From: Ramazzottius varieornatus
Lineage: Eukaryota > Tardigrada > Eutardigrada > Parachela > Ramazzottiidae
Direction: 5' to 3'
Length of the DNA stretch: 64,000 bases
Assembly (NCBI GenBank): GCA_001949185.1
Contig: BDGG01000004.1
Span: 1,048,278 to 1,112,277 of the forward strand
Shown here: positions 51,801 through 62,345 of the stretch, one piece after another
Layout of the letters: every line of letters starts with the position of its first letter
Numbering within the stretch: the stretch's first letter is position 1
Made by a program: the position numbers and the translations under genes
Notes under the pieces: model-generated
Database searches by the model: none
Seen by the model: the letters and a program-made list of their open reading frames with translations, nothing else
What the model was told of the DNA's origin: nothing

Positions 51801-54800
51801 TAGGGTGCATAGCAGGCTGGGTAGATGGCCGACGAGCTCAAGTGCCCCGCTGCCGGAGTGGCATGCACGACCTCCACATGCGATGGTAACGGTAACAGCT
51901 GGTGACATACCTTCAGAGAAACCGACGGTTATACAAACTTTCCTCGCATGGTTTTGTGTTCGAACAAGGAAAAGAGCGTACCTTTTCCGTGATGATCTTC
52001 ATGTTGGCCGGTGTCAGTTTCTGTTGGGTGTTGACGCCAACAGCGCTGGCTGTTTGGTGTGGGTCTTCGCCGTCACTCAGCGCAGACTCTGGACGCCAAG
52101 TGTGGTCGATGTCGGCTGGTGGTGTGTGATCTTGCGTGGGCTTACACGACAGTCGGATGGACCACATATGCAACAGTGAGCCGTTGGTCTTCTCATTCTT
52201 CTCCATGACTGCCAGGTAGAAAGTCTCTTCGAAGTTGGTCAGGCTGGAGAGGTCGACCACTGACTCTAGCTGGTCACCTGGAGCACCGCCGCCGGGATGC
52301 CATGAGGAAAGGTCTGTTTTACCACGGAGAACGTTCTCACTGTAGATGTGCAGGAACTGCGTATTGTGCCAGTTCTACAAAAGAGATAAGATCCCATTAT
52401 AGGTTCTATCTTGACCGATTCATCGCTTTAGTATAATCATCTTAAAGGGAGTTTTTTAGCGTGTCGGACTTACGTGCTTAGCATCGACGACCGTATCCAG
52501 TGCCAAGATGCAACCGGGATGAATGCCTGACTGGAGGCTGACGATGTTGAAACCGTCATCTCTTAAAGCATCGATTTCACTGCGGTCACCCAACGATGAT
52601 ATGGAACTGACCATCGACTCGCTGTTGGGCTATAATGACCAAACACTCGATGAAACGAAACCCTATCGGTGCTAGTGTCTATCGATTTGTTGAACTGCAA
52701 AGTACATACCAAAGGTTTCCGCATGTCAGCATACATATGCGCCAGTATCAACTGGGCATCAATGACGGCTTGGAAGATGCGTAGAGAGTGGCCATCCGAA
52801 GCCACGAAGCAGGCACTGGAAGTCTGCGACAAGTTGCCCAAGGTCCAGGGCGGAAGCAGCGTGGGTATCCAAGCACAGTCCGAAAAGGCGCTCAGTTCGG
52901 GTGAGTTGATACGAGCCAGCTCCGTTATACCTGCAACCAGACCAATGTTGACTTCTCTCTTCCTTCGTCTTCGCTTAGCCAAGCGATTAAACTCACCTCC
53001 CGATTTGGACAGCGGTCCAACAGGTTCGACCTTCCACAGGATCAGTTCGCTGCACAGTCCCTGACCCAGATTGCCTAAGGGCCCTTTTGCAAGCGCCGGC
53101 GTCCTCAGTTCTCCGTTCTGCTTTCCTTGGGTACCTCTATTGTGGTGGCTGGTAGTCAACAGTAGCGGTAACACCGGATGGCTGACCATATCGTTGACAC
53201 TGAACCTATGACCACACACTCGTCCACTGTGGTTCAAGCTAACCACCGTGGAAAACTCTGCGGCGTCCGAAAAGTTCACTTTCCATAAATTCAAAGAGCC
53301 ATTCAGATGACATGAAATCATTGACACTGTTGGTGCATCGAGGACTGTCTCGGGACTGTCTTGCCACAAAGCAGTCCTGTCATCGGACAACTACAAGGAC
53401 GAAGGAACATTTTTAGTGTGATCAATCGGAATGTTTTGCAGTCAGAGTTCTGTCATGACTAACCTTCAACATGGAATACACGTCGAGGTACGAGGAATGT
53501 GTGAAGTAAACTTCGAGGTTGCTGCACGCGGTCACGGCGTCTCCCAGCGGGAGAGCATGCGGAATACGGGAAGCGAAGCTGACGTGTGGCTGTCGGAACA
53601 TGCCTGGCCCTTCTTCATCTAGCCACTCTACCAACCACACCAGGAAACTTCCGTCGAGCGGGTGAATGCTGAAGAGGAGGTCGGCATTCTTGTGCCAATA
53701 TCTGACCAAGTTGTCGATGTCCCTGTCTAACGTATCACCTGGCGTGCCTCCGTTGGATTCTCCTGCAAGCATCAACGGTAAACAACTTATCAGCAAAGTT
53801 CCATAGCGAAATTTGCTCTCACCAGCGTTAGAAGCCGTGCTAATGCTTCGCTGGGTATTCGGTGTAGCTTCCCGTCGATGTGCATTGGTGCTCGTGACAC
53901 TCATCGTTTCCGACTCTTCAAAAAGTTCGTGAGACTTATTCCGTGGCATCCGGATCTTCTTCCGAATGCTATTGAAAGTGCCGGCTTTCTTCTTGCCGCT
54001 TCTGCTGCGGTTGTCCGTGGCCGACATGGGTGTGTGTGCGGTTGATGGAATTGACCCCGGTGTTTCGGCTCCTTCCATCACGTCTTCATCCTCCTCGTCC
54101 ATTACATCAGGGGACGCCACATCGTCGGCCCTATCTGCTCGCAGTGCTTTCTTACACAACTCGTGAAGCAGCTTCTCAGCTTGCCATGTGAAGTTCATGT
54201 CTTTGTTGTTCAACCAATGGATAACGAAACTTATTGGCTGACCGGAATTGGCTGACAGTAATGGAACGAGCGGAATGTCGGTGTCAGCGTTGATACTCAG
54301 GGCTAAGTGGAAATGACATTCTGGAGAAATGGCTGTGCCGTGCACGCCAAACTTGTGCAGATCGTGGCTACTCATAACACTCAGCATGTTCACTGTGGGT
54401 TCTTTACCGAGGCTGGCGGACTCTTCACCAAGCTCGTGATGGAAAACCGACGGTACCTGAAAATGTAATTATGTGTTGTTTATTGATCGTTAATTCAAAC
54501 TTCACAATCGTTTATTTTAACTCGATACCTGTAGATTGTCCCGTTGGATAGTGGCTTTCTTGAAGGCTTTACGCATATAGCGGAAGCGTTCCACGAACTT
54601 GTGCTTGTGACGCTGCTGACGGTACTTTCCACCAGCAGCCAGACGACCATTCTGCGCGGTTTCCTGCAGTTGCTGCAAATGGGTTATGTTCAGAAGACCG
54701 TCATCTGGTAAAACCGTTTCCATCCATAAGCGGGATATATTATCCAGCGATGATGTCAGCAACATATTCGCCACACCGCCTCTGAAATAAGAAAACCGTT

Positions 54801-55820
54801 TAATAGTCTTCTAAACCCACTATAGCGGATAAACTGGATACTTACTTGGGCATATAGCGACTAGTTTTCCGCCATGAGAAAGTAGTAACAGCTCGCGGAT
54901 GTGAAAGGTAGACAAAAGAGTACTCCAGGTCTTGATGAAGCTGACTCCCATGGCTTCCATCCATCGTACTTGGGAAGATGAGCTTCCGGCCTTGGTACCA
55001 GACTTTAACAAGACGATCGCCCTTGGCCACACTAGCAAACAACCTTCCATCGGGAGAAAACTGTATGTGTGCAACCGGGACAGCTGTTCGGCACTGCCAG
55101 ACTTCCTTCCATTGGCTATTACTTCCGTCCACCTGCTGGCCGTCATGCTCGCCCAGTGAGAAGCTAACACCGAAGCCATTGCTTTGAGCTGGAGCCGCGG
55201 TTAAAGTCGAGGTTATGGCTGTTTCCAGCATGTCTTCGAGGATGACGGGAGCAGCCCACATTTGGAGGGTATGCTGACCAGCGATGAGCAATCGCGTGCC
55301 TAAATATGGGTGAATCAGTAACGCACCTACGATCTATAACGGACAATGCTGGGCGTACCTTCCTGGTTCCATGCTAGAGCGTAGACAGGTGCCAAGCACT
55401 GGATCAGCGCTGTTTCAGTCCATTGGTAGTCCAAGCGATGATTGCTAGAGCGGTGGAAGACGGGCGCGGGTTCATAGATGTGGACAGTCGTACCTCGACA
55501 CGCGGCGATCTTGCCAGTGTCTGATGAGCATTCAAGACAGGCCACTTCTTCACTGATGTTGTCTTGAGCAGCAGTGCCCGGGATGATCTGAACCCTCTGG
55601 AAATCGCTCGAGAGGATCACAATGTCATTCGCGGTGGCATATGCCTGTATAAAAACATGGCTCTAGCTCCTAATTCAGTTTGTGGACTCAGCAAAGTTTG
55701 TGGACCATTAAAGAGGATGATCAAATGACTTACGGTAAAGTTGACGCCTTCGACAGTGCCAACAGCGTAGCAGTGGTCGCCAGTATTCACAGCACCCGTG
55801 ATCACCTGATGTCGATTCAT
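42893..55820 (-). CDS. DMXL: DmX-like protein / Rabconnectin-3 alpha (DMXL)
   Basis: A very large WD40 protein, the animal counterpart of yeast Rav1, which assembles the V-ATPase on endosomes, lysosomes and synaptic vesicles. It starts MNRHQVITGAVNTGDHCYAVG (human DMXL1: MNLHQVLTGAVNPG), with first exons 55820-55734, 55644-55359 and 55299-54846. Further coding blocks lie at about 54774-54520, 54455-53823, 53762-53422, 53390-52563, 52380-51610, 51460-50862, 50660-50300, 50240-49818, 49650-49004, 48950-48600, 48440-47874, 47825-47520, 47290-46939, 46782-46515, 46429-46040, 45985-45370, 45200-44620, 44600-44250, 43990-43455 and 43189-42893. N-terminal WD repeats are followed by the Rav1 core (YIAWAFHSENHQELL, RWRKAALKNAFALLGKQRFE). 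The C-terminal WD repeats (FVGSSSLIATAGLNS, LFDIRQRQLR) end in GVMQLDVDDHNRLFSCGADG, as in vertebrates. Not every internal splice site was fixed. Confidence 0.95.
43262..43407. repeat. Inverted repeat in last DMXL intron
   Basis: CACACCTGCATACA (about 43263) and TGTATGCAGGTGCATAAAA (about 43394) are complementary over 12-14 bases across about 120 bp. An internal TGCATACAT/ATGTATGCA pair adds to the foldback. The right arm resembles the 12690 hairpin and GTATGTAGGTGCATGAAAT at 48560. Confidence 0.65.
45258..45364 (+). repeat. GTGGCGCAC hairpin family, copy 5
   Basis: It lies in a DMXL intron. CAAACTAACACGACAAGAAC pairs imperfectly with ATCTTGTCGAGCTTGTTT, and CAGGTGACGCAC pairs with GTGCGCCACTTG. 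The loop is TCAGCCAGAAACACAGAGAA. The right arm is shared with copy 6 (AATCTTGTCGAG). Confidence 0.82.
49680..49795. repeat. TGACAT/ATGTCA-rich block in a DMXL intron
   Basis: In the intron 49651-49817 the hexamer ATGTCA, TGACAT or a one-base variant occurs about nine times in about 115 bp. The block includes palindromic TATGTCATATGACAT and direct CTGACATGACATGACG. It is simple-repeat-like but strongly self-complementary. Confidence 0.7.
50725..50828 (+). repeat. GTGGCGCAC hairpin family, copy 6
   Basis: It lies in a DMXL intron. GGCAAGCAAACTC pairs with GAGTTCGTTTGCC, and AAGTGACGCA pairs with TGCGCCACCT. The loop has its own small stem (TTTCAG...CTGAAA). Confidence 0.83.
53763..53822 (-). 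other. 60-nt stop-free intron hidden in a DMXL reading frame
   Basis: On the minus strand GTGAGAGC...ATGCTTGCAG is 60 nt long, divisible by three and without an in-frame stop. Translating it adds a hydrophobic stretch (LLISCLPLMLAG) into a polar linker, so removal as an intron is the better reading. Confidence 0.7.
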
Positions 55821-56715
55821 TCTGCAGTTACTGTTGCGTAGTCGAGACCCTCATGGATGTCCTAGACAGTTTTAGTTCTCGCTCGACTTCTTGCCGAACA
55901 TTCGTGATGCCAGATCTACAACAGCCAAAACATTAGGTGCTGCGAGCAGTATCCCTTTGGCGCAGCATCGAGACTTATAGCATGCCTAGAGTCGAAATCG
56001 ATCAGAGCAGCAGGTCGACAACACCAGCAAGCTGTACTACTTACGATGCCTAGTCAGTAGGAAAGTGCTTGTCGACTACATCCCGTTACTTCCGTCCCTT
56101 GTGACACAAAATTCCCGTCCTCAGGTTGTGCTCAACTGGACCAGTCAGGCGTTTCCAGCCATTAACTCACATCCAGCCAGCAGTTCATTACGAGAAGATC
56201 CAACTGCGCAGATAAGCTCCTGTCCAGACTAGGATGCTGTCTCGTGGCCGTAGAAGACAAACAGAAGTCTGTCTGGAAGGGAAGAAGAGAAGAATGAATT
56301 AGAAGTCCCCTGCAAGAAATTTTGAGAATTAGTCCAGTCCATTGATTTAAGTCATTTGATTGAAGCTCTGATGCCGTTCCTGCACTGATTGGTGGACGGA
56401 AGTTGCTACCCACCCACCCTTTTCCTTGCGCAGCAATGTTATCATTTGTCATCATCGAAAACTCCGTCTTCCGATTTCCGACGCTCTCCTAGCACTCCCT
56501 TGTATCTGAAGGATCTTTTGTGAAAGTGTGGCAAGAACGCGAATATCTAACGAAACTGCGTCTGCAATATTTAAGCTTCATCATCGTTGCTCTCGTTGGA
56601 GGCTGGCCATCTACTGCAGCACACACGGTAAGCGAGAAGCATCATATGATTTGACACTTGACACTTGACATTTGACAGTATACTGCAGCATAAGTTGATT
56701 CCTGTAGGCTTTGTG
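55821..56715. promoter_or_regulatory. Head-to-head region between DMXL and the next gene
   Basis: Start codons of opposite genes are 896 bp apart. A short direct repeat of TTGACAC/TTGACAT units lies at 56654-56680, just before the downstream gene. I see no TATA box that I would defend. A minus-strand frame of 97 codons (56162-56455) has no recognisable features. Confidence 0.4.
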
Positions 56716-59700
56716 ATGGCACACGAGGAGGGCAAGGATTCCCAGGAACCCCAGCCTCAGGAGGAGGTGAATGGAGAAACTGGGCACTCCGCTCAACCCT
56801 CCACCGAGCCCAACTCTGAATCTCCAATAAGCATCGGTCCCTCCGTCGAAGAAGCTAGTTTCCCAAGGACTCCATCAGCCTCTCCGCTCGTTCTTGGCAA
56901 TGACTTGCTATCGAGTTTACCTTCAACTAGTCAACCCAAGTCACCTAACGATAACCTGGGTCGGGAAAGCGACACAATGTTCAGTGGCGATCTGGACGTT
57001 CAGACTGTAAGTCGTAATCTACCAAGCTTATTAATTGCGTTTGTTACTATCTGATTGCTGTTGCAGACTTCAAACACCGACGACTGGCAAGAAGAACCAT
57101 CAGCGATGAATCGAACTTCCTCTGAGATGATGAACAACAACCCACCTCCCGCCTCGAATAATACCACTTCGGTGTCTAATGTCCTACCAGACATACTGGG
57201 TGAAAATTCCTTCTCTTCTGTGAAGGCGGACTTGCTGGCAAAGATGAAGAAAATCGATGGGTTGATCCTCAACGCACAGCAGATTCAAGCGAAATATCAT
57301 GGAGTTGACTCGGACAGCCTCCGCTGTACGTTTCTAGTCTGATTTATTCCTTTCTTCAAATCTCAAAGTTTCTATGTGGCTATTTTTTAGCAATCGAAGA
57401 CATGCTCCACAAATTATACAACCAGAAAGTGGAGTTACAGAACGAGTTGGCCCTTCTCCTGGTACGATACACTTGCGTCGCGAAAACTACCGATGGCCAA
57501 GCGCAGTTACAAGTAAGGTTAGAAATTACCGCACCGGGGTTATGCTGGGGTTCTATTTTTAGACCGTCAACGACAAGATCGCTGGCCCTCCCGATCAGTC
57601 AACTTCCGGTCGTCACTCAGGCGCCGAAGCCCCTATTAGTAGACCACAACCACCTCTTCCAGTCAAGACCGCGCCGATCGCCACCGCTACTTCTTCCCCA
57701 GCAGTGACCGATGGTTCGTCGCAACAAATGAACCTCGCGAAGTCCATCAAAGACCTAACGAACAACCTACGAGACATCACCAAGCAAAAAGTCGATCTGG
57801 AAAAGATGGTCCAGGTAGAATATTTTCAACCAGCGCTTACTGTTCTGATTTCTTTCTTTCTCGAGTGGAGGTTTTTCCCGCAAAATGTAATTAGAAATTC
57901 CACAAGCAAACTTTGGCAAGGTTGCTACCTAAGCCTAAGTGGCATACGTTATCAGTGACATTGGCTGAAAACTTGCGCCACTTCGAAGCATTATCTTGCC
58001 AACTTTGTATGCCCAAGTCGCAATTTATATTTGTATTTCTTACCAGGTTTTGCACGTTCGGAAGTCTCAGGCACAGTCCAAGGAAGAAGCTGAGCACTTC
58101 GGTATTCTAATTCACCGACACGAAGTCCAGGTGAAGGAGCTGGATCGTACGGTGAATGATGCGGGTGAGACACTAGTCAGCATGAAGCAGATTCAAGCGC
58201 GTATGGAGGGAAACGTGGAAGATGAGGAAGAAGTGCAACCGGATCCTTCCTTGATTGCTTTGCGTTCTCGGCTGAAACAGATGCGAACTCGCCTGGACGA
58301 CATCACTCAAGACGAGCAACCTCAGTCATCCAGCAGCATTCTACACGAAAATACCATTGTACCACCGAGCCTGTACGATAACCAACGAGGCTTCCGCATC
58401 CTTGCTGGTCGACATGACCAAGAAAATCTCGAACAATACCAACCACAAACACAGCAGAAACTGCCTCACCAGCAACAGCACCCACAGTCTCAGAGAGGTT
58501 TCCGCTTACAGACAGCCGATCTGATGTTCCCGGCCGAGGGACCGGGTCAGAACAGGGACTTGAATAACACGGGGAAAGCGCAGACAGACAATCGGGACGT
58601 GAACGAGCGTTACTACAACCGTTTCGTTATTGACAATATCCACAGCGGTAATGCCGGCCAGCATCCGCCGATGATGGATGATCAGCGACCGTTTTCCTAT
58701 GTGCCGTTGAATGACGAACCTTCGTCGGATAGTGAGGTTGAGCATGCGGCGGAAATGAAGCTACAACAGCTACAAGCCATGTACAACACAACACCAAAGA
58801 AGAATCTGAATTCGCGAAGCTGGAAGAACGCGGCTGGTTCTTCGAGGACTTATGAAGACGGAAGTGTGGGAGGGCAGAATGAGCTGATGCCGGAGATGTT
58901 GAACTCGCTTCAGGTATGAACAAGCTCGATTCTCGATTGTTTTCAGGTAATTTCGTGATACAGCAGCTAACAGAAAAGTCATTGGAAGGAAAAGCTATTC
59001 ACATAATGAAAATTTTTTTAGACGATGATTAGTGAGCAACAGAAGATGCTGAACTACTGCGCTGGTTTTGTGTCAAAGCAGCAGAATACTCAGTCCCCGA
59101 CGCCAGATGGTGGGACTTCGTCCATGCAAAGGCAGGATCGCGAGCGGATTCCCTTCATTAATAACACTCTTCGGGAAATGCCGCAGTATTTGTACAACGT
59201 ACCTCCTCCTAGCGGTCGTCATCGTTCGAAACCTCGACGCGATAACACTGGGTATGTGGCTACAGGTGGCTTGCTGAACAATCAGGTGAGACTTAGCAGG
59301 TCTCTTTTCGGCTTAATTCCCATGGGTAATGTTGGGCGTTTATTTGTAGAGAAACGACGCTCGGATGTCTTCAGTCTCTCCTAACATCGGTGATTTTGCT
59401 CGTTCATCTGACTACTGTGATAATCGCGAAACAGGCCGACATCAGAACAGATCGACAGTGTCAAGAGCGGATCAGTAAGTTGATTCTACGAGGACTTGTG
59501 CTCATAATCAATGGTCTTACCTGGTTCTTTCGGTTGGTTTTATAGGGCAGCACCGATACGAGAGCTGATGGAGACGATTCTACACCAGTATGAGCACGAC
59601 CTGGGTTCGCTGCACTACATGCTGGACTGCCTATCAGCCGTCCGCACCAAACAAGGCCGAGCCAGTGTGGCCGCCCAACTGGGTATGGCTGTGGCTGTGG

Positions 59701-60681
59701 AATGTGCCAGAGACGACAAGCAGCATACCCGTAGTGTTCTTCCTCCTCCGGCTGCCTTCGATCGAGACTCGCAAACTCTGCTAACAGCTGCGCGTTCCTG
59801 CTCTGCCGTACTGTCGGATCGACCCAATGGTTTCCAGGTGTTACCTTCGCGCCAGAGGCCAGCGGAAGAATACCGCCGTCGAGCTCAACCTGCTACCAGT
59901 ACTTTGGTAATACTTTTGGCTGCTAGCGTTTGTGGGTCTTCAAAATATATTCGAGATATCAAGTAACAGTGCTTCTTGATGCAGGGTCGAGTGGCGCCCG
60001 ATCTGGTGGGCTCCGGTGGTACCCGATTAGCGGAAACCGGAAGGAACTCGTATCCTTCTGGCTATGATGATCGGAAGATGGCACAGTAAGATGAAATAAA
60101 AAGATTGGAACCGTGTCTTTAAGTTGACTGGTATTGCAGAGGAGACGCGTATGGCATGTCCACTGTCTCTCGGTTTCGTCAGGGAAGCAACAATGGATCC
60201 TTGATCGATTATGTCCAGCAGAGAGTTCAGCAGATCCGTTCCGAAGATGGACTTTCGGTGAGGTGGATTACTGTGCTCGTTTTTTATTTTCACCGTCGAA
60301 ACTTCAAAACTTTTTGACACACTTGATGCTTTCGTTTTAGCTTCCGCAAAGCGCAAACAGTTACCCCTTTACGACCAACAGTATGACGCAGTCAGACGAA
60401 ATGATTAATAACGCTATCCGCATGGGACTTCCGGTGAGCCGATATTCATATTGGTCCATCTATTTTTAGTCGTATCATAGATCTAATAGTCGATCCAACG
60501 TTCATTTGACGGTTGGTTTTGTTTATTACAGCGCAACAATGGGCTTCAAGGGGGAGCGAACAGCTACTTAGCTAGTAATAACGGCGTTCTCACTTCCGAC
60601 GATTACTGCGATCCGCAGTCTGGAGCCAGCGGTGCTAGTGCGGACTATGATATGGTCAGGGACTTTGGACAGAACATGTGA
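56716..60681 (+). CDS. Unidentified disordered protein with coiled coils
   Basis: Twelve exons join in phase to 983 residues: 56716-57006, 57067-57325, 57391-57461, 57563-57814, 58047-58913, 59022-59285, 59350-59474, 59546-59906, 59985-60085, 60140-60257, 60341-60433, 60532-60681. The N-terminus is acidic and Ser/Pro-rich. Short coiled coils follow (ADLLAKMKKIDGLILNAQQI; DLTNNLRDITKQKVDLEKMV; an arm through VKELDRTVNDAGETLVSMKQ). A Gln/Asn-rich centre comes next, then EVEHAAEMKLQQLQAMY and MISEQQKMLNYCAGFV. A helical segment (IRELMETILHQYEHDL) precedes a Gly/Ser/Asn-rich tail. The pattern and two helices recall the centriolar-satellite protein PCM1, but this is only an impression and is not used as a name. 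No enzyme domain, signal peptide or membrane segment is visible. Confidence 0.8.
57906..58012 (+). repeat. GTGGCGCAC hairpin family, copy 7
   Basis: It lies in the intron 57815-58046. GCAAACTTTGGCAAG pairs with CTTGCCAACTTTGTATGC, and TAAGTGGCATA pairs with TTGCGCCACTT, with one core substitution. The loop has an internal TTATCAG...CTGAAAA stem. Confidence 0.82.
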
Positions 60682-61142
60682 ATAAGCAACGAGTTTCGCC
60701 CTAACCGAAAGCAATTAACTTGAAACTTGTTTCGGAAAGCAACAGAGTAGATGCTGTGCTGTGTATAAGTGCTTCTAGCCCACAAGGGATGTCTACTGGT
60801 GCTGCTTTGTCCGCGTGGGTTGTTCCCTTCAACTTTCATGTGTACTCTCTTACGGTCTTCGATAGTACTTTTGCTGATTCGTTTTGCTCTCGCTTTTTGC
60901 GGTGGTCTTCGCGCGTTTTTGTGTTTCATAACAGCATTCAATATAGTTAAATTTAATGTCGTTTTGCCCGCTTAGCTGGATATTCACAAAATTTAACTGC
61001 TTTATAATGTTCCTTGTTTGACTTAGGGACCTTTCAGTGATATCGGCAACGCGTTTACTGAAATCAGCTAAGTGGATGATGTTAGTGTTGACCACGCAAG
61101 CCCGCCAGCTGCAGTAGGCATTGCCCCAATCTCTGAAGGAAC
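60682..61142. other. Tail-to-tail spacer
   Basis: About 460 bp between two convergent stop codons, holding both 3' UTRs. AT-rich near 60940-61020. Nothing else seen. Confidence 0.5.
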
Positions 61143-62345
61143 TTAGCCTCCGTCAACTAGAGGAGGAAATCCGCCACCTGGTGGTACTAAAGGAGGCGTG
61201 GCAGCTATGGTGGTAGCAGCCATGGTGGTAGCAGCCGTGGTGGTAGCAGCCGTGGTGGTAGGAACGCTATTAGGTGTAGGACCTGTGGCCGGTGTTGATA
61301 AAGTGTTCTGCGTTGGAAGTGGTAGCGACCCGTAGACTGCGAACATCAGCATATATCGCAAATCAGTACTGGCTGTTAAATAAAGCGTATGTTCCGCTCA
61401 CCGTTCGGACATGTCACCGTGCACGAGTACAAGAAGCTAAGGCACTGACAATCTTTCAGACTGAGGCGCCCAGTATTGAACAGCTGAGAGGAGGTCTTGG
61501 AGGAAATGACTGGCGCTCCAGTTTGGCTGAAGGTCGCCGCGTCCAGATTGGTGACAGAGAAATAGTCATAGTCGTCGCGATTACTGATGACTTTGGCGGG
61601 ATCATATGTTGTGAAAACCCCAAGAGAAGTAGCCACTACGGCGAGAAAATAAAATAAGGGGAAGTGTCTTGTCCATCGAGGAACTAAGTGGGGCAGATTG
61701 TACCGGAAGTAGCCAAGGGTGTGTTGACCGTGATGTAAGCATCCCGATTGGGCTTGTTGTGTTCGAAGCGGATACCGGCCAAACTCATCAACATCCGCAT
61801 AACTTGACGGACACTGGACAAGCATCCGTTTGGCCCGGCTTGAACTGCCATGTACTGACCACGACCATTCTGACCGTTAATCATACCCGGATATGTGAAG
61901 CAGCTTTTAGAAGGGATTCTGCAAAACCGACAGCGTTCGTATGGGTACAATGGATCAGTCTTATGTCTGAACGGTTAAACTTGAAGACCGATACCTACCC
62001 TGGACCGCCCGTTTTAGAGATGATAACAAAGTTTTGTCTGTTGGTTGGCGCTGAAGTCAGTTCTTGGAATCGCAGACAAGAACCCATATCGCTCGTCACC
62101 TGGCTCATGGCGGACTTTATCAGGCTTTGTTCCGCGGTACCTACGAGCATCGTACAGTCCGAATAGTCCAGTCTTTGCGCAGCTCGTTAACTCGACCAGG
62201 AATACTCACTGTAGTCTCCCGGGTAGAGAATGTACGGAATAACTTGGTTGGGCCAGCGAACGAACAGCGGGTCGCTGTTGATCACGCAGGTCTGCAAGCA
62301 AGGAAAGAGAATTACAAACACCAGCCCTACAGTCCATGTCCTCAT
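61143..62345 (-). CDS. Astacin-family protein lacking the zinc site (pseudoenzyme)
   Basis: Five minus-strand exons (62345-62210, 62140-61999, 61918-61704, 61635-61402, 61336-61143) join in phase to 306 residues. A signal peptide (TWTVGLVFVILFPCLQ) is followed by FVRWPNQVIPYIL, the usual start of a mature astacin domain, with no propeptide between. SCLRFQEL, NFVIISKTGG, GPNGCLSSV, NKPNRDAYITV and GRLSLKDCQCLSFLYSC align with astacin landmarks up to the last Cys. The family signature HExxHxxGxxHE is replaced by RMLMSLAGIRFE, so all three His ligands and the catalytic Glu are gone. The Met-turn SxMHY reads SVTNL. The tail is Thr/Ala/Pro-rich and mucin-like. The frame and splice sites are intact, so it looks like an expressed secreted non-enzyme rather than a dead gene. 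Confidence 0.85.
61190..61265 (-). repeat. Thr/Ala-coding short tandem repeat in the astacin-like tail
   Basis: Imperfect 15-nt repeats (GTGGTAGCAGCC on the plus strand) encode TTTAATTTAATTMAATTIAA. Thr-rich sequence of this kind is a probable O-glycosylated stalk. Confidence 0.8.
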
